From the NCBI GenBank assembly GCA_041398025.1, contig JAWKVM010000019.1, positions 1 to 64,000 on the forward strand: a stretch of 64,000 bases of DNA, in the 5' to 3' direction. Below, one piece after another: positions 1 to 9,713 of the stretch. Numbering within the stretch: the stretch's first letter is position 1; each line of letters starts with the position of its first letter. The notes under the pieces were generated by a model that had not been told where the DNA came from, ran no database searches, and saw only the letters and a list, made by a program, of their open reading frames with translations. The translations under genes and the position numbers were made by a program. Origin of the DNA: JANQPX01 sp041398025 (GTDB lineage Bacteria > Pseudomonadota > Alphaproteobacteria > Geminicoccales > Geminicoccaceae).

Positions 1-29
1 GCGCTTCCGCCGACCGGCCGGATTGACCG

Positions 30-254
30 TCAGTCCCGGTGGTCGAAGAAGGCGTGGCGGCCGATGTCCCGACGCGTCAGCCCGCGGGCGGCCAGCGCCT
101 GGTCGCTCAGCACTGAGAGACGCTTGTAGCGAACATAGGCCCGCCAGCTCTGCCGAAGGGCAAGCACGACCTTGGCGAAGATCCCGCCGGTGACGCGCCT
201 CGGCCGCCTGCGCAGCAGCGCCGGCGAAGGAATGAACGGGTTGATGGTGGCCAT
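30..254 (-). CDS. DUF1127-containing small basic protein
   Basis: A 74-residue basic protein. Its C-terminal half (LSDQALAARGLTRRDIGRHAF) has the short arginine-rich helix pattern of DUF1127 proteins, which are common in alphaproteobacteria. Longer members have been linked to stress adaptation or RNA metabolism, but no reaction is known. I chose the ATG at 254 because the frame upstream of it has no homology-like character; the frame itself stays open to 482. No clear ribosome-binding site precedes the chosen start. It is divergent from the EboA-like gene. The family call rests on motif recognition alone. Confidence 0.6.
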   Translation of the reverse strand: MATINPFIPSPALLRRRPRRVTGGIFAKVVLALRQSWRAYVRYKRLSVLSDQALAARGLTRRDIGRHAFFDHRD

Positions 255-520
255 GGCTTTTGTCCAATCTTGTTCGGTCAAATCGGAGACGGTGGCGCAC
301 GCCACCGCCGATGCCCAAGCCCCACGATCGACATCATGGCGCAGGTCGGGGCCGGCGGCTGTGAACGAGGTCACACAGGCGCGTTTTCCGGCGGCCTGGC
401 CTGCACGAGACGCCGTGCTCGAGCCTTTGGTGCGCCGGCGACATGGTGTACAGTTCGGGATAGCAAGCGCGCCAAGGCGCAATCGGTCGAATGCGCGCCA
501 GGCATTGGGGAGGAAACGGC

Positions 521-1378
521 GTGACGGTCCCCCTGGACCTTCTGCGGAACTGGCTCACCCGCCAGCTCGCCGAACCGGCGCGGAGCTGGTTCGAGGAAAC
601 CATGGCCGCCCTGGTGCCAGGGGCTGACGATCGCGCCCTCTATCTGGCGCTTGGCCTGGTGCCGCGCAGGCTCGGCAAGGACGACCTCGCCCTCCTGCCC
701 GCCGACCTCGACCAGGCGAACGCCGCCCGTCCCGGCTGGGATCCGCGCGGTCTTTCGGTCGATCAGGCCGCGCGCATCGCGATCCTGCTGAAGGCCGGCG
801 GCGAGGGCGAGCGCTTCCGGGACCTGTTCGTCCAGCTCTGCCGCACCGCCGACATCGCCGAGCAGGTCGCCTTCTATCGCGGCCTGCCGCTCTATCCGAA
901 CCCCGACCTGTTGCAGCATCAGGCGGGCGAGGCGGCACGCACCAACATGCGCTCGGTGTTCGAGGCGCTTGCCCACAACAACCCCTACCCGTTCGAGCAG
1001 TTCGACCAGAACCGCTGGAACCACATGGTGCTGAAGGCGCTGTTCATCGGCAGCAGGCTCCATCCGATTCAGGGTCTGGGCCAGCGCGCCAACCCGGAGC
1101 TCGCGCGCATCCTCCGGGACTACGCCCACGAGCGCTGGGCCGCCGGCCGGCCGGTCACTCCCGAGCTCTGGCGCTGTGTGCTCGCCAGCGGCGAGGCGCT
1201 CGACGATCTGAAGCGCGCCCTTGAAGGCGAGGACAGACTCGAACGCCAGGGTGCCGCCCTGACATTGGCGAGCAGCTCCGATCCCGCGGCCAAGGCGCTT
1301 CTCGACACCGCTCCCGATCTCGTCGACGCCATCGATCAGGGTCGGCTGTCATGGGACAACCTGGCGAAGCAGCTCTAG
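521..1378 (+). CDS. EboA-domain-containing protein
   Basis: A 285-residue soluble protein rich in helix, without signal peptide or membrane segments. It resembles EboA-domain proteins, the first gene of the ebo (edb) clusters of cyanobacteria and other bacteria. Those clusters have been linked to moving small-molecule precursors towards the periplasm; the biochemical role of EboA itself is unknown. A motif with HNNPYPFEQF and a second with NRWNHMVLKALF lie near residues 155-180. I chose the GTG at 521 because GGGGAGGA ends 6 bases upstream; an in-frame ATG at 491 lacks such a site. The 3' end overlaps the next gene, which supports joint expression with the TatD-like hydrolase. Confidence 0.7.
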   Translation: MTVPLDLLRNWLTRQLAEPARSWFEETMAALVPGADDRALYLALGLVPRRLGKDDLALLPADLDQANAARPGWDPRGLSVDQAARIAILLKAGGEGERFRDLFVQLCRTADIAEQVAFYRGLPLYPNPDLLQHQAGEAARTNMRSVFEALAHNNPYPFEQFDQNRWNHMVLKALFIGSRLHPIQGLGQRANPELARILRDYAHERWAAGRPVTPELWRCVLASGEALDDLKRALEGEDRLERQGAALTLASSSDPAAKALLDTAPDLVDAIDQGRLSWDNLAKQL

Positions 1379-2316
1379 AAAAGGCGAAGACGGTGTATAT
1401 CGATCCCCACACCCACATGATCTCCCGCACCACCGACGACTACGAAGCCATGGCCGCCGCCGGCATCGTCGCCCTGATCGAGCCCGCCTTCTGGCTCGGC
1501 CAGCCGCGCACCCATGTCGGCGCCTATATCGACTACCTCTCGATGATCGTCGGCTGGGAGCGCTTTCGCGCGGGCCAGTTCGGCATTCGCCACTACTGCA
1601 CCATCGGCCTGAACTCCAAGGAGGCGAACAACCCGGAGCTGGCCGAAGGCGTCATGGAGATTCTTCCTCGATTTGCCCTCAAGGAAGGCGTCGTCGCCAT
1701 CGGCGAGATCGGCTATGACGAGCAGACCGACGCCGAGGACAAATATTTTCGACTGCAGCTCGAGCTTGCGAAGGAGCTCGAGCTGCCGGTGATGATCCAC
1801 ACGCCGCATCGGGACAAGAAGCGCGGCACCCAGCGGTCCATGGACGTGATCGAGGAGCATGGCGTCGACGTCACCAGGGTGGTGATCGACCACAATAACG
1901 AGGAGACCGTCGAGGAGGTGCTGGACCGGGGCTACTGGGCCGCCTTCTCCATCTACCCGTCGACCAAGATGGGCAATGAGCGCATGGTCGAGATCGTGAT
2001 GAACTACGGCGCCGAGCGCATCATCGTCGACAGTGCCTGCGACTGGGGCATTTCCGAGCCTCTGGGCGTGCCGAAAACGGCGAAACTCGCCCTGGAGCGC
2101 GGCGTGCCTGAGGCCCATGTACGAAAAATCTGCTACCGGAACGCCCTTGATGCCTATGGCCAGTCGGGCCAGATGAAGGAAGACGACTGGCTGAACCCGG
2201 CCCCGATCGACCAGCGCATGCTCTATGAGGGCAACTCCATCCTGCGCGGCGGGCGCGAGGCGGTGGTCGAGGAGCCCAAGGTCGTCCGCGATCGCGACAA
2301 TCTGATCATCAAGTAG
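1351..2316 (+). CDS. TatD-family metal-dependent hydrolase (EboB-like)
   Basis: A 321-residue amidohydrolase-fold protein. Metal-ligand motifs are visible: HTH near residue 19-21, the Glu of GEIGYD near 120, a HTPH motif near 150, DHNN near 176 and DSACDWG near 227, in the order expected for TatD-type enzymes with a binuclear metal site. Next to an EboA-domain gene it corresponds to EboB. The substrate is unknown. The ATG at 1351 overlaps eboA by 28 bases. A GTG at 1393, immediately before the YIDPHTH strand, would avoid the overlap and is an equally good start. The rest of the ebo set (UbiA-like prenyltransferase and others) is absent here. Confidence 0.8.
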   Translation: MGQPGEAALEKAKTVYIDPHTHMISRTTDDYEAMAAAGIVALIEPAFWLGQPRTHVGAYIDYLSMIVGWERFRAGQFGIRHYCTIGLNSKEANNPELAEGVMEILPRFALKEGVVAIGEIGYDEQTDAEDKYFRLQLELAKELELPVMIHTPHRDKKRGTQRSMDVIEEHGVDVTRVVIDHNNEETVEEVLDRGYWAAFSIYPSTKMGNERMVEIVMNYGAERIIVDSACDWGISEPLGVPKTAKLALERGVPEAHVRKICYRNALDAYGQSGQMKEDDWLNPAPIDQRMLYEGNSILRGGREAVVEEPKVVRDRDNLIIK

Positions 2317-2330
2317 AGAGCCTCAGAACA

Positions 2331-2789
2331 ATGAACCGCTGGACCGTTTATCTCTCGGGCGAGATCCATTCCGACTGGCGCGAAAGGATCATCGAGGGCG
2401 CCCAGGCGGCCGATCTGCCGATCGCCTTCAGCGCCCCCGTCACCGACCACACCGCCTCCGATGACTGCGGCGTCGCCATCCTCGGGGAGGAGGCCTCCCC
2501 CTTCTGGAAGGACCACAAGGGGGCGAGCGTCAACGCCATCCGCACGCGCACCCTGATCGAGAAGGCCGACATCGTCGTGGTCCGCTTCGGCGACAAGTAC
2601 AAGCAATGGAACGCCGCCTTCGACGCCGGCTACGCGGCGGCCCTCGGTAAGCCCCTGATCGTCAACCACACTCCCGACCTCACCCACCCGCTGAAAGAGG
2701 TCGACGCCGCGGCGCTTGCCGTCTGCGAGACCCCCGAGCAGGTCGTCCAGATCCTCACCTACGTCATCACCTCTAAGCTTCCAGCTTAA
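2331..2789 (+). CDS. YtoQ family protein
   Basis: A 152-residue protein matching the YtoQ family (YLSGEIHSDWRERI at the N-terminus, then SPFWKDHKGASVNAIRTRTLI and IVVVRFGDKYKQWNAAFDAGYAAALGKP split across residues 60-105). The fold is related to nucleoside 2-deoxyribosyltransferases; the function of YtoQ is not established. It starts 14 bases after the TatD-like hydrolase and is likely in the same transcript. The conserved link of YtoQ with EboA/EboB-type genes suggests a shared nucleoside- or sugar-related step, but that is inference. Confidence 0.8.
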   Translation: MNRWTVYLSGEIHSDWRERIIEGAQAADLPIAFSAPVTDHTASDDCGVAILGEEASPFWKDHKGASVNAIRTRTLIEKADIVVVRFGDKYKQWNAAFDAGYAAALGKPLIVNHTPDLTHPLKEVDAAALAVCETPEQVVQILTYVITSKLPA

Positions 2790-2848
2790 CCGCGGACTTG
2801 GACCTCGACACCGGGACGAGGTGCCGGTGAGCCAGAGGAGGCGATGGG

Positions 2849-3202
2849 GTGGCCGTAAAGCGCATCGTGCCGAATATCGGGATGGAACGGCCTGAAGACG
2901 CGAAGGCCTTCTATCGGGACATCTTCGGTCTGGATCTCGCCATGGACCAGGGTTGGATCCTCACCTTCGCCGGCGGCCATACCGCCAGGCCGCAGGTCAG
3001 CGTCATGTCCGAGGGGGGCTCCGGCACGCCGGTCCCGGATATCTCGATCGAGGTCGACGACGTCGACGCCGTCTTTGAAAAAGCAAAGGGCGCCGGCTGC
3101 GAGATCGTCTACGACATCACCGACGAGCCCTGGGGCGTGCGGCGTTTCTACGTCCGCGATCCCGCCGGCAAGCTCCTGAACATCCTCGCCCATCGTTCCT
3201 GA
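2849..3202 (+). CDS. VOC-superfamily (glyoxalase/bleomycin resistance fold) protein
   Basis: A 117-residue protein with the beta-alpha-beta-beta-beta repeats of the vicinal-oxygen-chelate fold: an early NIGMERPEDAKAFYRDIFGL segment and the closing RRFYVRDPAGKLLNIL strand. Members bind a metal and act on vicinal oxygen substrates, or serve as binding proteins; the substrate here is unknown. The GTG at 2849 is preceded at good spacing by GAGGAGG (2835-2841). It lies 59 bases downstream of the YtoQ gene and may be the last gene of the ebo-like run. Confidence 0.75.
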   Translation: MAVKRIVPNIGMERPEDAKAFYRDIFGLDLAMDQGWILTFAGGHTARPQVSVMSEGGSGTPVPDISIEVDDVDAVFEKAKGAGCEIVYDITDEPWGVRRFYVRDPAGKLLNILAHRS

Positions 3203-3357
3203 GACCTCCGGCAGGGAGCGTCCGGGAACGGACGACGGCCCGTCAGGCCCAAGAACGTCGGCATGATCGGCGATCTGTCCGCAAAAGGGGTTGGTCGTCG
3301 CCGCCGTTCATGATTTGATCGAACCGTCTCATGACGCTCAAAAAAAGGGAGGCCAGA

Positions 3358-4407
<1,050 letters not shown>

Positions 4408-4430
4408 CCCGCGGATCGACGTGAAGGGAG

Positions 4431-4460
4431 AGGGCCGGCCAGGTGTGGCTGGCCCTTTTT
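4431..4460 (+). terminator. Rho-independent terminator after the TRAP binding protein
   Basis: GGGCCGGCCA pairs with TGGCTGGCCC (one mismatch) around a GGTG loop and is followed by TTTTT. It sits 23 bases after the TRAP gene and just before the end of the oppositely oriented alkyltransferase gene, so it separates convergent transcripts. Confidence 0.85.
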
Positions 4461-4464
4461 CGCG

Positions 4465-5055
4465 TCAGAGCAGCAGTGCCTGCGCCCCGTCCCGGCCCGC
4501 GGTCCGGCGCTCGTGGTCGAGCAGAAAACGCTTGGTCGGCAGCCCGCCGCCGAACCCGGTCAGGGACTTGTCCGCGCCGATCACCCGATGGCAGGGGACC
4601 ACGATCGGCAGCGGGTTGGCGCCGTTGGCGGCGCCGACCGCTCGGCTCGCCTCCGGTCGCCCGATCCGCCTGGCAAGCTCGCCATAGGACGTCGTCTCGG
4701 CGAACGGGATGTCCATGAGCGCTCGCCAGACCGTCTCCTGGAACGCCGTTCCGCCGAACCGAAGGGGCAGGTCGAACGCGGTGCGCCTGCCGCCGAAATA
4801 GCCGTCGAGCTGAGAAAAAACCTCGCCGAAGAAGGCATCGTCCCGCCGCCACCCCTCTCGGGGCAGAACGGCACGGCTGCCCTTCGGAAAACTGATGAGC
4901 TGCAGCCCGCTCTCATCCCCAGCAACGAGGAGAGCCCCGATCGGGCTTTCCAGATAGCCATAGGCCAGTGTCGCAGGCTGGGTGGATGATGGCTCGATGT
5001 GCCGCTCCTCGCTGGCGCCAGCGGGGGGCCATCGCTCACGATCGCCCCCCGTCAT
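4465..5055 (-). CDS. ogt: Methylated-DNA--protein-cysteine methyltransferase
   Basis: A 196-residue suicide DNA repair protein that removes O6-alkyl groups from guanine onto its own cysteine. The active-site motif PCHRV is at about residue 154-158. It is preceded by the DNA-binding helix region (SYGELARRIGRPEASRAVG) and followed by GFGGGLPTKRFLLDHE, all in family order. The ATG at 5055 was chosen because earlier in-frame starts would run into the upstream gene that ends at 5069. The 13-base gap suggests co-transcription with the FAH-family gene. There is no Ada-type regulatory domain. Confidence 0.92.
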   Translation of the reverse strand: MTGGDRERWPPAGASEERHIEPSSTQPATLAYGYLESPIGALLVAGDESGLQLISFPKGSRAVLPREGWRRDDAFFGEVFSQLDGYFGGRRTAFDLPLRFGGTAFQETVWRALMDIPFAETTSYGELARRIGRPEASRAVGAANGANPLPIVVPCHRVIGADKSLTGFGGGLPTKRFLLDHERRTAGRDGAQALLL

Positions 5056-5068
5056 GACGAGGTCCAAG

Positions 5069-5923
5069 TTAAGCCGGTGCTGCCAGCACCTCTTGGCGCT
5101 GTTCGCCGAGGCCGTCGATGCCGACACGCATGACCTGCCCGGCCTTGAGGAACACCGGCTCCGGCTTGATGCCGAGGCCGACGCCGGGCGGCGTGCCGGT
5201 CGCGATCACGTCGCCCGGCAACAGCGTCAGATGGTGGCTGAGATGGCTGACCACGGTCGGCAGATCGAAGATGAACTGCTTGGTCGAGCTGTCCTGGCGC
5301 ATCGTGCCGTCGACCTCGAGCCAGATCCTGACGTCGTGCGGATCCGCGATCTCGTCCTTGGTCACCAGCCAGGGGCCGATCGGCGCGAAGGTCTCCGGGC
5401 TCTTGCCCTTGACCCATTGCTTCGCCCCGCCATTCATCTGCACGTCGCGCTCGGAGACGTCGTTGACGATGGTGTAGCCGGCGACATAGTCCATGGCGTC
5501 GGCCTTGCTCACCCGCGCGCAGCGCCGGCCGATCACCATGGCGAACTCCACCTCCCAGTCGCTTTTGACCGAGCCCTTCGGCAGCACGACCTGATCGTTC
5601 GGCCCGATGATCGAGCCGGTGTGCTTCATGAACAGCACCGGCTGATCGGGGATCGGCGATCCGGTCTCGGCGGCGTGATCGGCATAGTTCAGACCGATGC
5701 AGAGCAGGTTGGGCACGAAGGCGATGGGCACGCCGAGCCGCGGCGCGCCTTCCACCAGCGGCAGGGAGGAAGGATCGAGGGCCGCGAGCGTCGCAAGCTT
5801 GTCCGGCGCCAGCTGATCTGGTGTCAAGTCGTTGATATGGCCGGAAAGATCGCGGATCTTGCCGTCGCCGTCCAACAGCCCCGGTTTCTCGGAGCCCAAC
5901 TTCCCATACCGAACTAAACGCAT
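5069..5923 (-). CDS. Fumarylacetoacetate hydrolase family protein
   Basis: A 284-residue enzyme of the FAH superfamily, which cleaves or decarboxylates oxo-acids using a divalent metal. Typical family stretches are visible: CIGLNYADHAAE near residue 75, FMKHTGSIIGP near 98, the acidic metal site in DWEVEFAMVIG near 122, and LLPGDVIATGTPPGVG near 237. The set resembles ureidoglycolate lyase / 2-hydroxyhepta-diene-dioate isomerase-type members; the exact substrate cannot be told. The start ATG at 5923 follows a GGGAGATGGGG stretch. It lies just upstream of ogt on the same strand. Confidence 0.88.
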   Translation of the reverse strand: MRLVRYGKLGSEKPGLLDGDGKIRDLSGHINDLTPDQLAPDKLATLAALDPSSLPLVEGAPRLGVPIAFVPNLLCIGLNYADHAAETGSPIPDQPVLFMKHTGSIIGPNDQVVLPKGSVKSDWEVEFAMVIGRRCARVSKADAMDYVAGYTIVNDVSERDVQMNGGAKQWVKGKSPETFAPIGPWLVTKDEIADPHDVRIWLEVDGTMRQDSSTKQFIFDLPTVVSHLSHHLTLLPGDVIATGTPPGVGLGIKPEPVFLKAGQVMRVGIDGLGEQRQEVLAAPA

Positions 5924-6132
5924 CACCCCATCTCCCAGTGGTCACAAAACAACATCGCGCGGAGGTCCCTTCGTCCCCTTTTCGGGTCTGTCACAGTCGC
6001 GAAGGCCGCTTGTCGTGCACCCACACTAAGCAAGAAGTGCGGAGGCGCCAATGTCGGGCTCAAAAAAAAGACTTCCGCTTGTTAACCATATATTAGAGGA
6101 TGCGGCTTTAAAAATGGATCGGTGGATCAACC

Positions 6133-7404
6133 ATGGCCGACAACGCCTTGTCCAGCTATCGCCATATCGTTCTCAACTCCCATCCGCGCAGCCGTGGCCA
6201 GAAGGCGCCTGCGGTCACCTGGGGGGCGGAGAACCCGAAAAGCCGCGGCCCGATCGTCGGGACGGTGTCCGACACCGCGCAGCGCAACGCTATCGGCGCC
6301 CATGCGGGCGGCTACGCGCTCTATCGGGCGCTTGCGGTCGCCTCGGGCAGCCTGAGCGTCCTGCACAAGCCGGATCTGACCAATACGTCGCCGGCGGTCA
6401 CCATCGGGCCGCATGACCAATGGTCGGATCCGGCGCGGATCGTCTCCCTCGACCCCTATGGCCACCTGATCGGCGAGGTGTTCGCGGACGAACTCGCCGC
6501 CGGCCTCGACATCCGGCCGACCATCGCCGTCACCAAGGCCCGGCTGACCGTGCCCGAGCTCTGCGATCTGATGGAGGAGGGCAGCGTCACGGCCGACGGC
6601 CGCGTGCTGCTGGAGAGCGGCGAGGCGAACTGCATCAAGATCGCGGTCGAGCCAGTCTGGCACCTCCCCGGCATCGCTGAGCGCTTCGCCATCGGCGAGC
6701 AGGCGCTCAGGCGGCATCTGTTCGAGCAGACCGGCGGCATGTACCCGGACCTGGTGACCCGCCCGGACCTGAAGGTGTTCCTGCCCCCGATCGGCGGCCA
6801 CACCGTCTATATCTTCGGCGACATCGAAGCCCTGACCGATCCGTCGAAAAAGGTCGCTTGCCGCGTTCACGACGAATGCAATGGCTCCGACGTTTTCGGC
6901 TCGGACATCTGCACCTGCCGCCCCTATCTCGTGCATGGCATCGAGGTCTGCATCCAGACCGCGCAGGCCGGCGGTGCTGGCCTGATCGTCTACAACCGAA
7001 AGGAAGGCCGCGCCCTCGGCGAGGTCACCAAGTTCCTGGTCTACAATGCCAGAAAACGTCAGGAAGGCGGCGATCGCGCCGACACCTATTTCACCCGCAC
7101 CGAATGCGTGGCCGGCGTTCAGGACGTCCGTTTCCAGGAACTGATGCCGGATGTTCTCAACTGGCTCGGCCTGACCCGGATCGATCGGCTTGTCTCGATG
7201 AGCGACATGAAATATGACGCCATCGTTCGACAGGGGATCGAGGTCGGCGAACGCGTGGCCATTCCGGATGACCGCATTCCCGACGACGCCAAAGTCGAGA
7301 TGGACGCCAAGAAGGCGGCCGGCTATTTCACCGATATCGTGCCCTCCGCGGAGGAGCTTGCGAGTGCCAAGGGACGAAAGCTCGGCGACTATGGACCCGG
7401 CTGA
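6133..7404 (+). CDS. GTP cyclohydrolase II-like protein of the URC uracil-degradation pathway (URC1-type)
   Basis: A 423-residue protein whose C-terminal part is a GTP cyclohydrolase II domain. The zinc motif C-X10-C-X-C is intact (CNGSDVFGSDICTC at about residues 248-261), followed by the substrate-binding stretch LIVYNRKEGRALGEVTKF. A long extra N-terminal region separates it from ordinary RibA. The next gene, overlapping by 14 bases, is a URC4/DUF1688 protein. This pairing is the hallmark of the URC route, in which URC1 homologues act on a uracil-ribotide instead of GTP (known from yeast and proposed for bacteria). I therefore favour URC1 over riboflavin synthesis. Assignment is by domain and neighbour. 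Confidence 0.85.
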   Translation: MADNALSSYRHIVLNSHPRSRGQKAPAVTWGAENPKSRGPIVGTVSDTAQRNAIGAHAGGYALYRALAVASGSLSVLHKPDLTNTSPAVTIGPHDQWSDPARIVSLDPYGHLIGEVFADELAAGLDIRPTIAVTKARLTVPELCDLMEEGSVTADGRVLLESGEANCIKIAVEPVWHLPGIAERFAIGEQALRRHLFEQTGGMYPDLVTRPDLKVFLPPIGGHTVYIFGDIEALTDPSKKVACRVHDECNGSDVFGSDICTCRPYLVHGIEVCIQTAQAGGAGLIVYNRKEGRALGEVTKFLVYNARKRQEGGDRADTYFTRTECVAGVQDVRFQELMPDVLNWLGLTRIDRLVSMSDMKYDAIVRQGIEVGERVAIPDDRIPDDAKVEMDAKKAAGYFTDIVPSAEELASAKGRKLGDYGPG

Positions 7405-8665
7405 TCTTCCGAACCATCCCGGGGACCGGCAACGGACCGATGCGGCGTCGGCCATCGCCTGGCTGCGCACGACGGACGCGATTCGCGAACGTGCGGCGCA
7501 GATCCTGGCGGCAGCAGAACGCGGCGAGCTCGAGCATTTCGGCATCGATTTCGAGCGGCTCGATCCGGCGGCCGATTATGTGATCGACACGATTCGCGCC
7601 AACTATCCGACCCTGGAGATCCCTTATCACAGTCGCTGGCGTCACTTTGCTGTGGGCGGGCGCGACCGCTGGCTCGATCTTGCAGGCGAGCTCGAGCATG
7701 TCGCCAGGATCGAACGCGCGCGCATTCGCGTCGACCTTGCTGTGGTCAGCGTGCTGCTCGATGCCGGTGCCGGCGATCGCTGGCGCTATATCGAACCGAG
7801 CTGCGGGCAGGTGTTCAGCCGCTCCGAAGGCCTCGCGGTCGCGAGCTTCGATCTGTTCACCGCGGGCCTCTGCTCGGCTGACCCTTCCAATCCGCTTCGC
7901 GCCGACGCCGATGCCCTGGTCGGTCTGGATGTCGCTCAGATCGAGCGCCATTTCCAGGTCGCCGACGACAATCCCTTGGTCGGGACGGTAGGTCGGGCAC
8001 GCCTGATGAATTCGCTCGGTTACGCGTTGCAGTCGAGCCCCGCCCTGTTCGACGGCGACAGACCTCGGGTCGGGCATCTCGTCGACTATTTCATGGAGCA
8101 GGGTGGGGATGGCACCTTGCCGGCAAGCGCCATCCTCGCCGCCCTTCTGCGCGGTTTCGGGTCGATTTGGCCGGGCCGCATCGACCTCGGCGGCGTCAAT
8201 CTCGGCGATGTCGGCCGGCATCCCGCTGCCGCCAGCGACGATCGCACCGACGGCCTCGTCCCCTTCCACAAACTCTCCCAATGGCTGGCCTATTCCCTTA
8301 TCGAGCCGCTCGAAGAGCTGGGTCTCGACGTGATCGGTCTCGATGCCCTGACCCCGCTCGCCGAGTATCGCAATGGCGGCCTCTTGATCGATCTCGACGT
8401 GATCCGCCCGCGCCACAATGCCGTCCTAAGCCAGGCACATCCCGGTAACTCGGAGCTGATCGTCGAATGGCGGGCGCTCACCGTCGCCCTGATCGAGCGT
8501 CTGGCCGAACGCGTTCGCGACAAGCTCAGCCTCTCGCCGATCGATCTGCCGCTTGCCAAGATTCTGGAAGGCGGCACCTGGAGTGCCGGACGGCGCATCG
8601 CACGGGAACGTCGTCCAGACGGCGGTCCGCCAATTACCCTCTTGAGCGATGGAACACTCTTCTAG
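7391..8665 (+). CDS. URC4/urg3 family protein (DUF1688)
   Basis: A 424-residue protein of the DUF1688/URC4 family, recognised from the N-terminal AAQILAAAERGELEHFGID stretch, the TIRANYPTLEIPYHSRWRHF segment and the C-terminal PLAKILEGGTWSAGRRIA. URC4 is genetically required for uracil catabolism in Lachancea kluyveri, but its reaction is not settled. The ATG at 7391 overlaps the URC1-like gene, so translation is likely coupled. A uracil phosphoribosyltransferase and urea-handling enzymes, which complete the route, are not in this window. Confidence 0.85.
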   Translation: MDPADLPNHPGDRQRTDAASAIAWLRTTDAIRERAAQILAAAERGELEHFGIDFERLDPAADYVIDTIRANYPTLEIPYHSRWRHFAVGGRDRWLDLAGELEHVARIERARIRVDLAVVSVLLDAGAGDRWRYIEPSCGQVFSRSEGLAVASFDLFTAGLCSADPSNPLRADADALVGLDVAQIERHFQVADDNPLVGTVGRARLMNSLGYALQSSPALFDGDRPRVGHLVDYFMEQGGDGTLPASAILAALLRGFGSIWPGRIDLGGVNLGDVGRHPAAASDDRTDGLVPFHKLSQWLAYSLIEPLEELGLDVIGLDALTPLAEYRNGGLLIDLDVIRPRHNAVLSQAHPGNSELIVEWRALTVALIERLAERVRDKLSLSPIDLPLAKILEGGTWSAGRRIARERRPDGGPPITLLSDGTLF

Positions 8666-9055
8666 CCCCTCTCCCTTCGAGGGCTCCGCAAGTCCCCTGC
8701 GTCGCCCATAGAGACATCGTCGAACACGACATCGCATGCGGTTGTTTCTGAAACGGCGCGCATAGATCGTGCCAAGTAACGTCCCTCTTCTTCCAATCGC
8801 CTGGTCTTTCCCTCGCGCGGCTTCTCTCTGATGCCCTGGCGGCTCGGCTATCGGGGGATCGGCATGCTTTCCCTCGAAAGCGAGGAGGTGGAAGCGCTCT
8901 GCCATTCCCTCCAATGCCCGCAGCGTCGAGAGGCCGATCAGACGATGATTCCCCGCGTCCGCTGCTGCGACGGGATAACCATTGGCGCCGGTCACCGGAG
9001 TCGCTAGTGTCGACGTCAGGACTTTTAGACACGGAACGGGTAGAGGATCGGCTGC
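8666..9055 (+). other. Gene-free stretch between the URC4 gene and ppa
   Basis: No frame here has convincing coding character. A minus-strand frame over 8634-9032 is open but low-complexity and arginine/serine rich, as expected of a GC-rich shadow. An imperfect inverted repeat (AGCCCCTC / GAGGGCT) directly after the URC4 stop could be a weak terminator, without a T run. The ppa promoter should be in the last 100 bases, but I could not place it with confidence. Confidence 0.5.
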
Positions 9056-9580
9056 ATGGATATCAGTAAAGTCACGATCGGCAAGAACCCACCCGAAGAG
9101 ATCAATGTCATCATCGAAGTGAGCCTGCGCTCGGACCCCATCAAATATGAGTTCGACAAGGACTCCGGCGCGATCATGGTCGACAGGTTTCTCTATACGA
9201 CCATGTTCTATCCCTGCAATTACGGCTTCATTCCGCACACCCTCGCCGCTGATGGCGACCCCGTCGACGTAATGGTGATCGGGCGCATGCCGGTGCAACC
9301 GGGTGCCATTCTCGCGGTCAGGCCGATCGGCGTGCTCGAACTCGAGGACGAGGCGGGCGGTGACGAAAAGATCCTGGCGGTCCCCACCCGAAAGATCACC
9401 CAGCTCTACGACCGGGTGCAGAGCTGGCAGGATGTGCCGGAGATCGATCTGAAACGTATCCAGCATTTCTTCGAGCACTACAAAGACCTGGAGCCGGAGA
9501 AATGGACACGTGTCGGCAATTGGCGCGATACCGACGTCGCCCATCGGCTGATCAAGGAAGCGATCGAGCGCGCGGCCTGA
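9056..9580 (+). CDS. ppa: Inorganic pyrophosphatase
   Basis: A 174-residue family I soluble pyrophosphatase that hydrolyses PPi to phosphate and pulls biosynthetic reactions forward. Active-site features are in place: the N-terminal INVIIEVSLRSDPIKYEFDKD region, YPCNYGFIPHT, and the metal-binding DGDPVDVMV motif near residue 65-73 with further acidic ligands in LEDEAGGDEK. Length is normal for bacterial PPA. It is a single gene with its own upstream region. Confidence 0.95.
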   Translation: MDISKVTIGKNPPEEINVIIEVSLRSDPIKYEFDKDSGAIMVDRFLYTTMFYPCNYGFIPHTLAADGDPVDVMVIGRMPVQPGAILAVRPIGVLELEDEAGGDEKILAVPTRKITQLYDRVQSWQDVPEIDLKRIQHFFEHYKDLEPEKWTRVGNWRDTDVAHRLIKEAIERAA

Positions 9581-9713
9581 CCGTCCACAGCCGCTGTGCG
9601 CCCAGGCTGCGAAGGCGTCGAAGGGCGTTGCGGTGCTGGAGATCATCGGGCAGGTCGGTGGCTCTTCTGCATAGGGCGAACGAGCTTGACTTTTGCGGGA
9701 GCGCTCTGCCGGC

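Noticed and set aside
8634..9032. A minus-strand frame of 132 codons between the URC4 gene and ppa.
   Set aside because: Low-complexity Arg/Ser composition, overlap with the 3' end of the URC4 gene and no recognisable motif.
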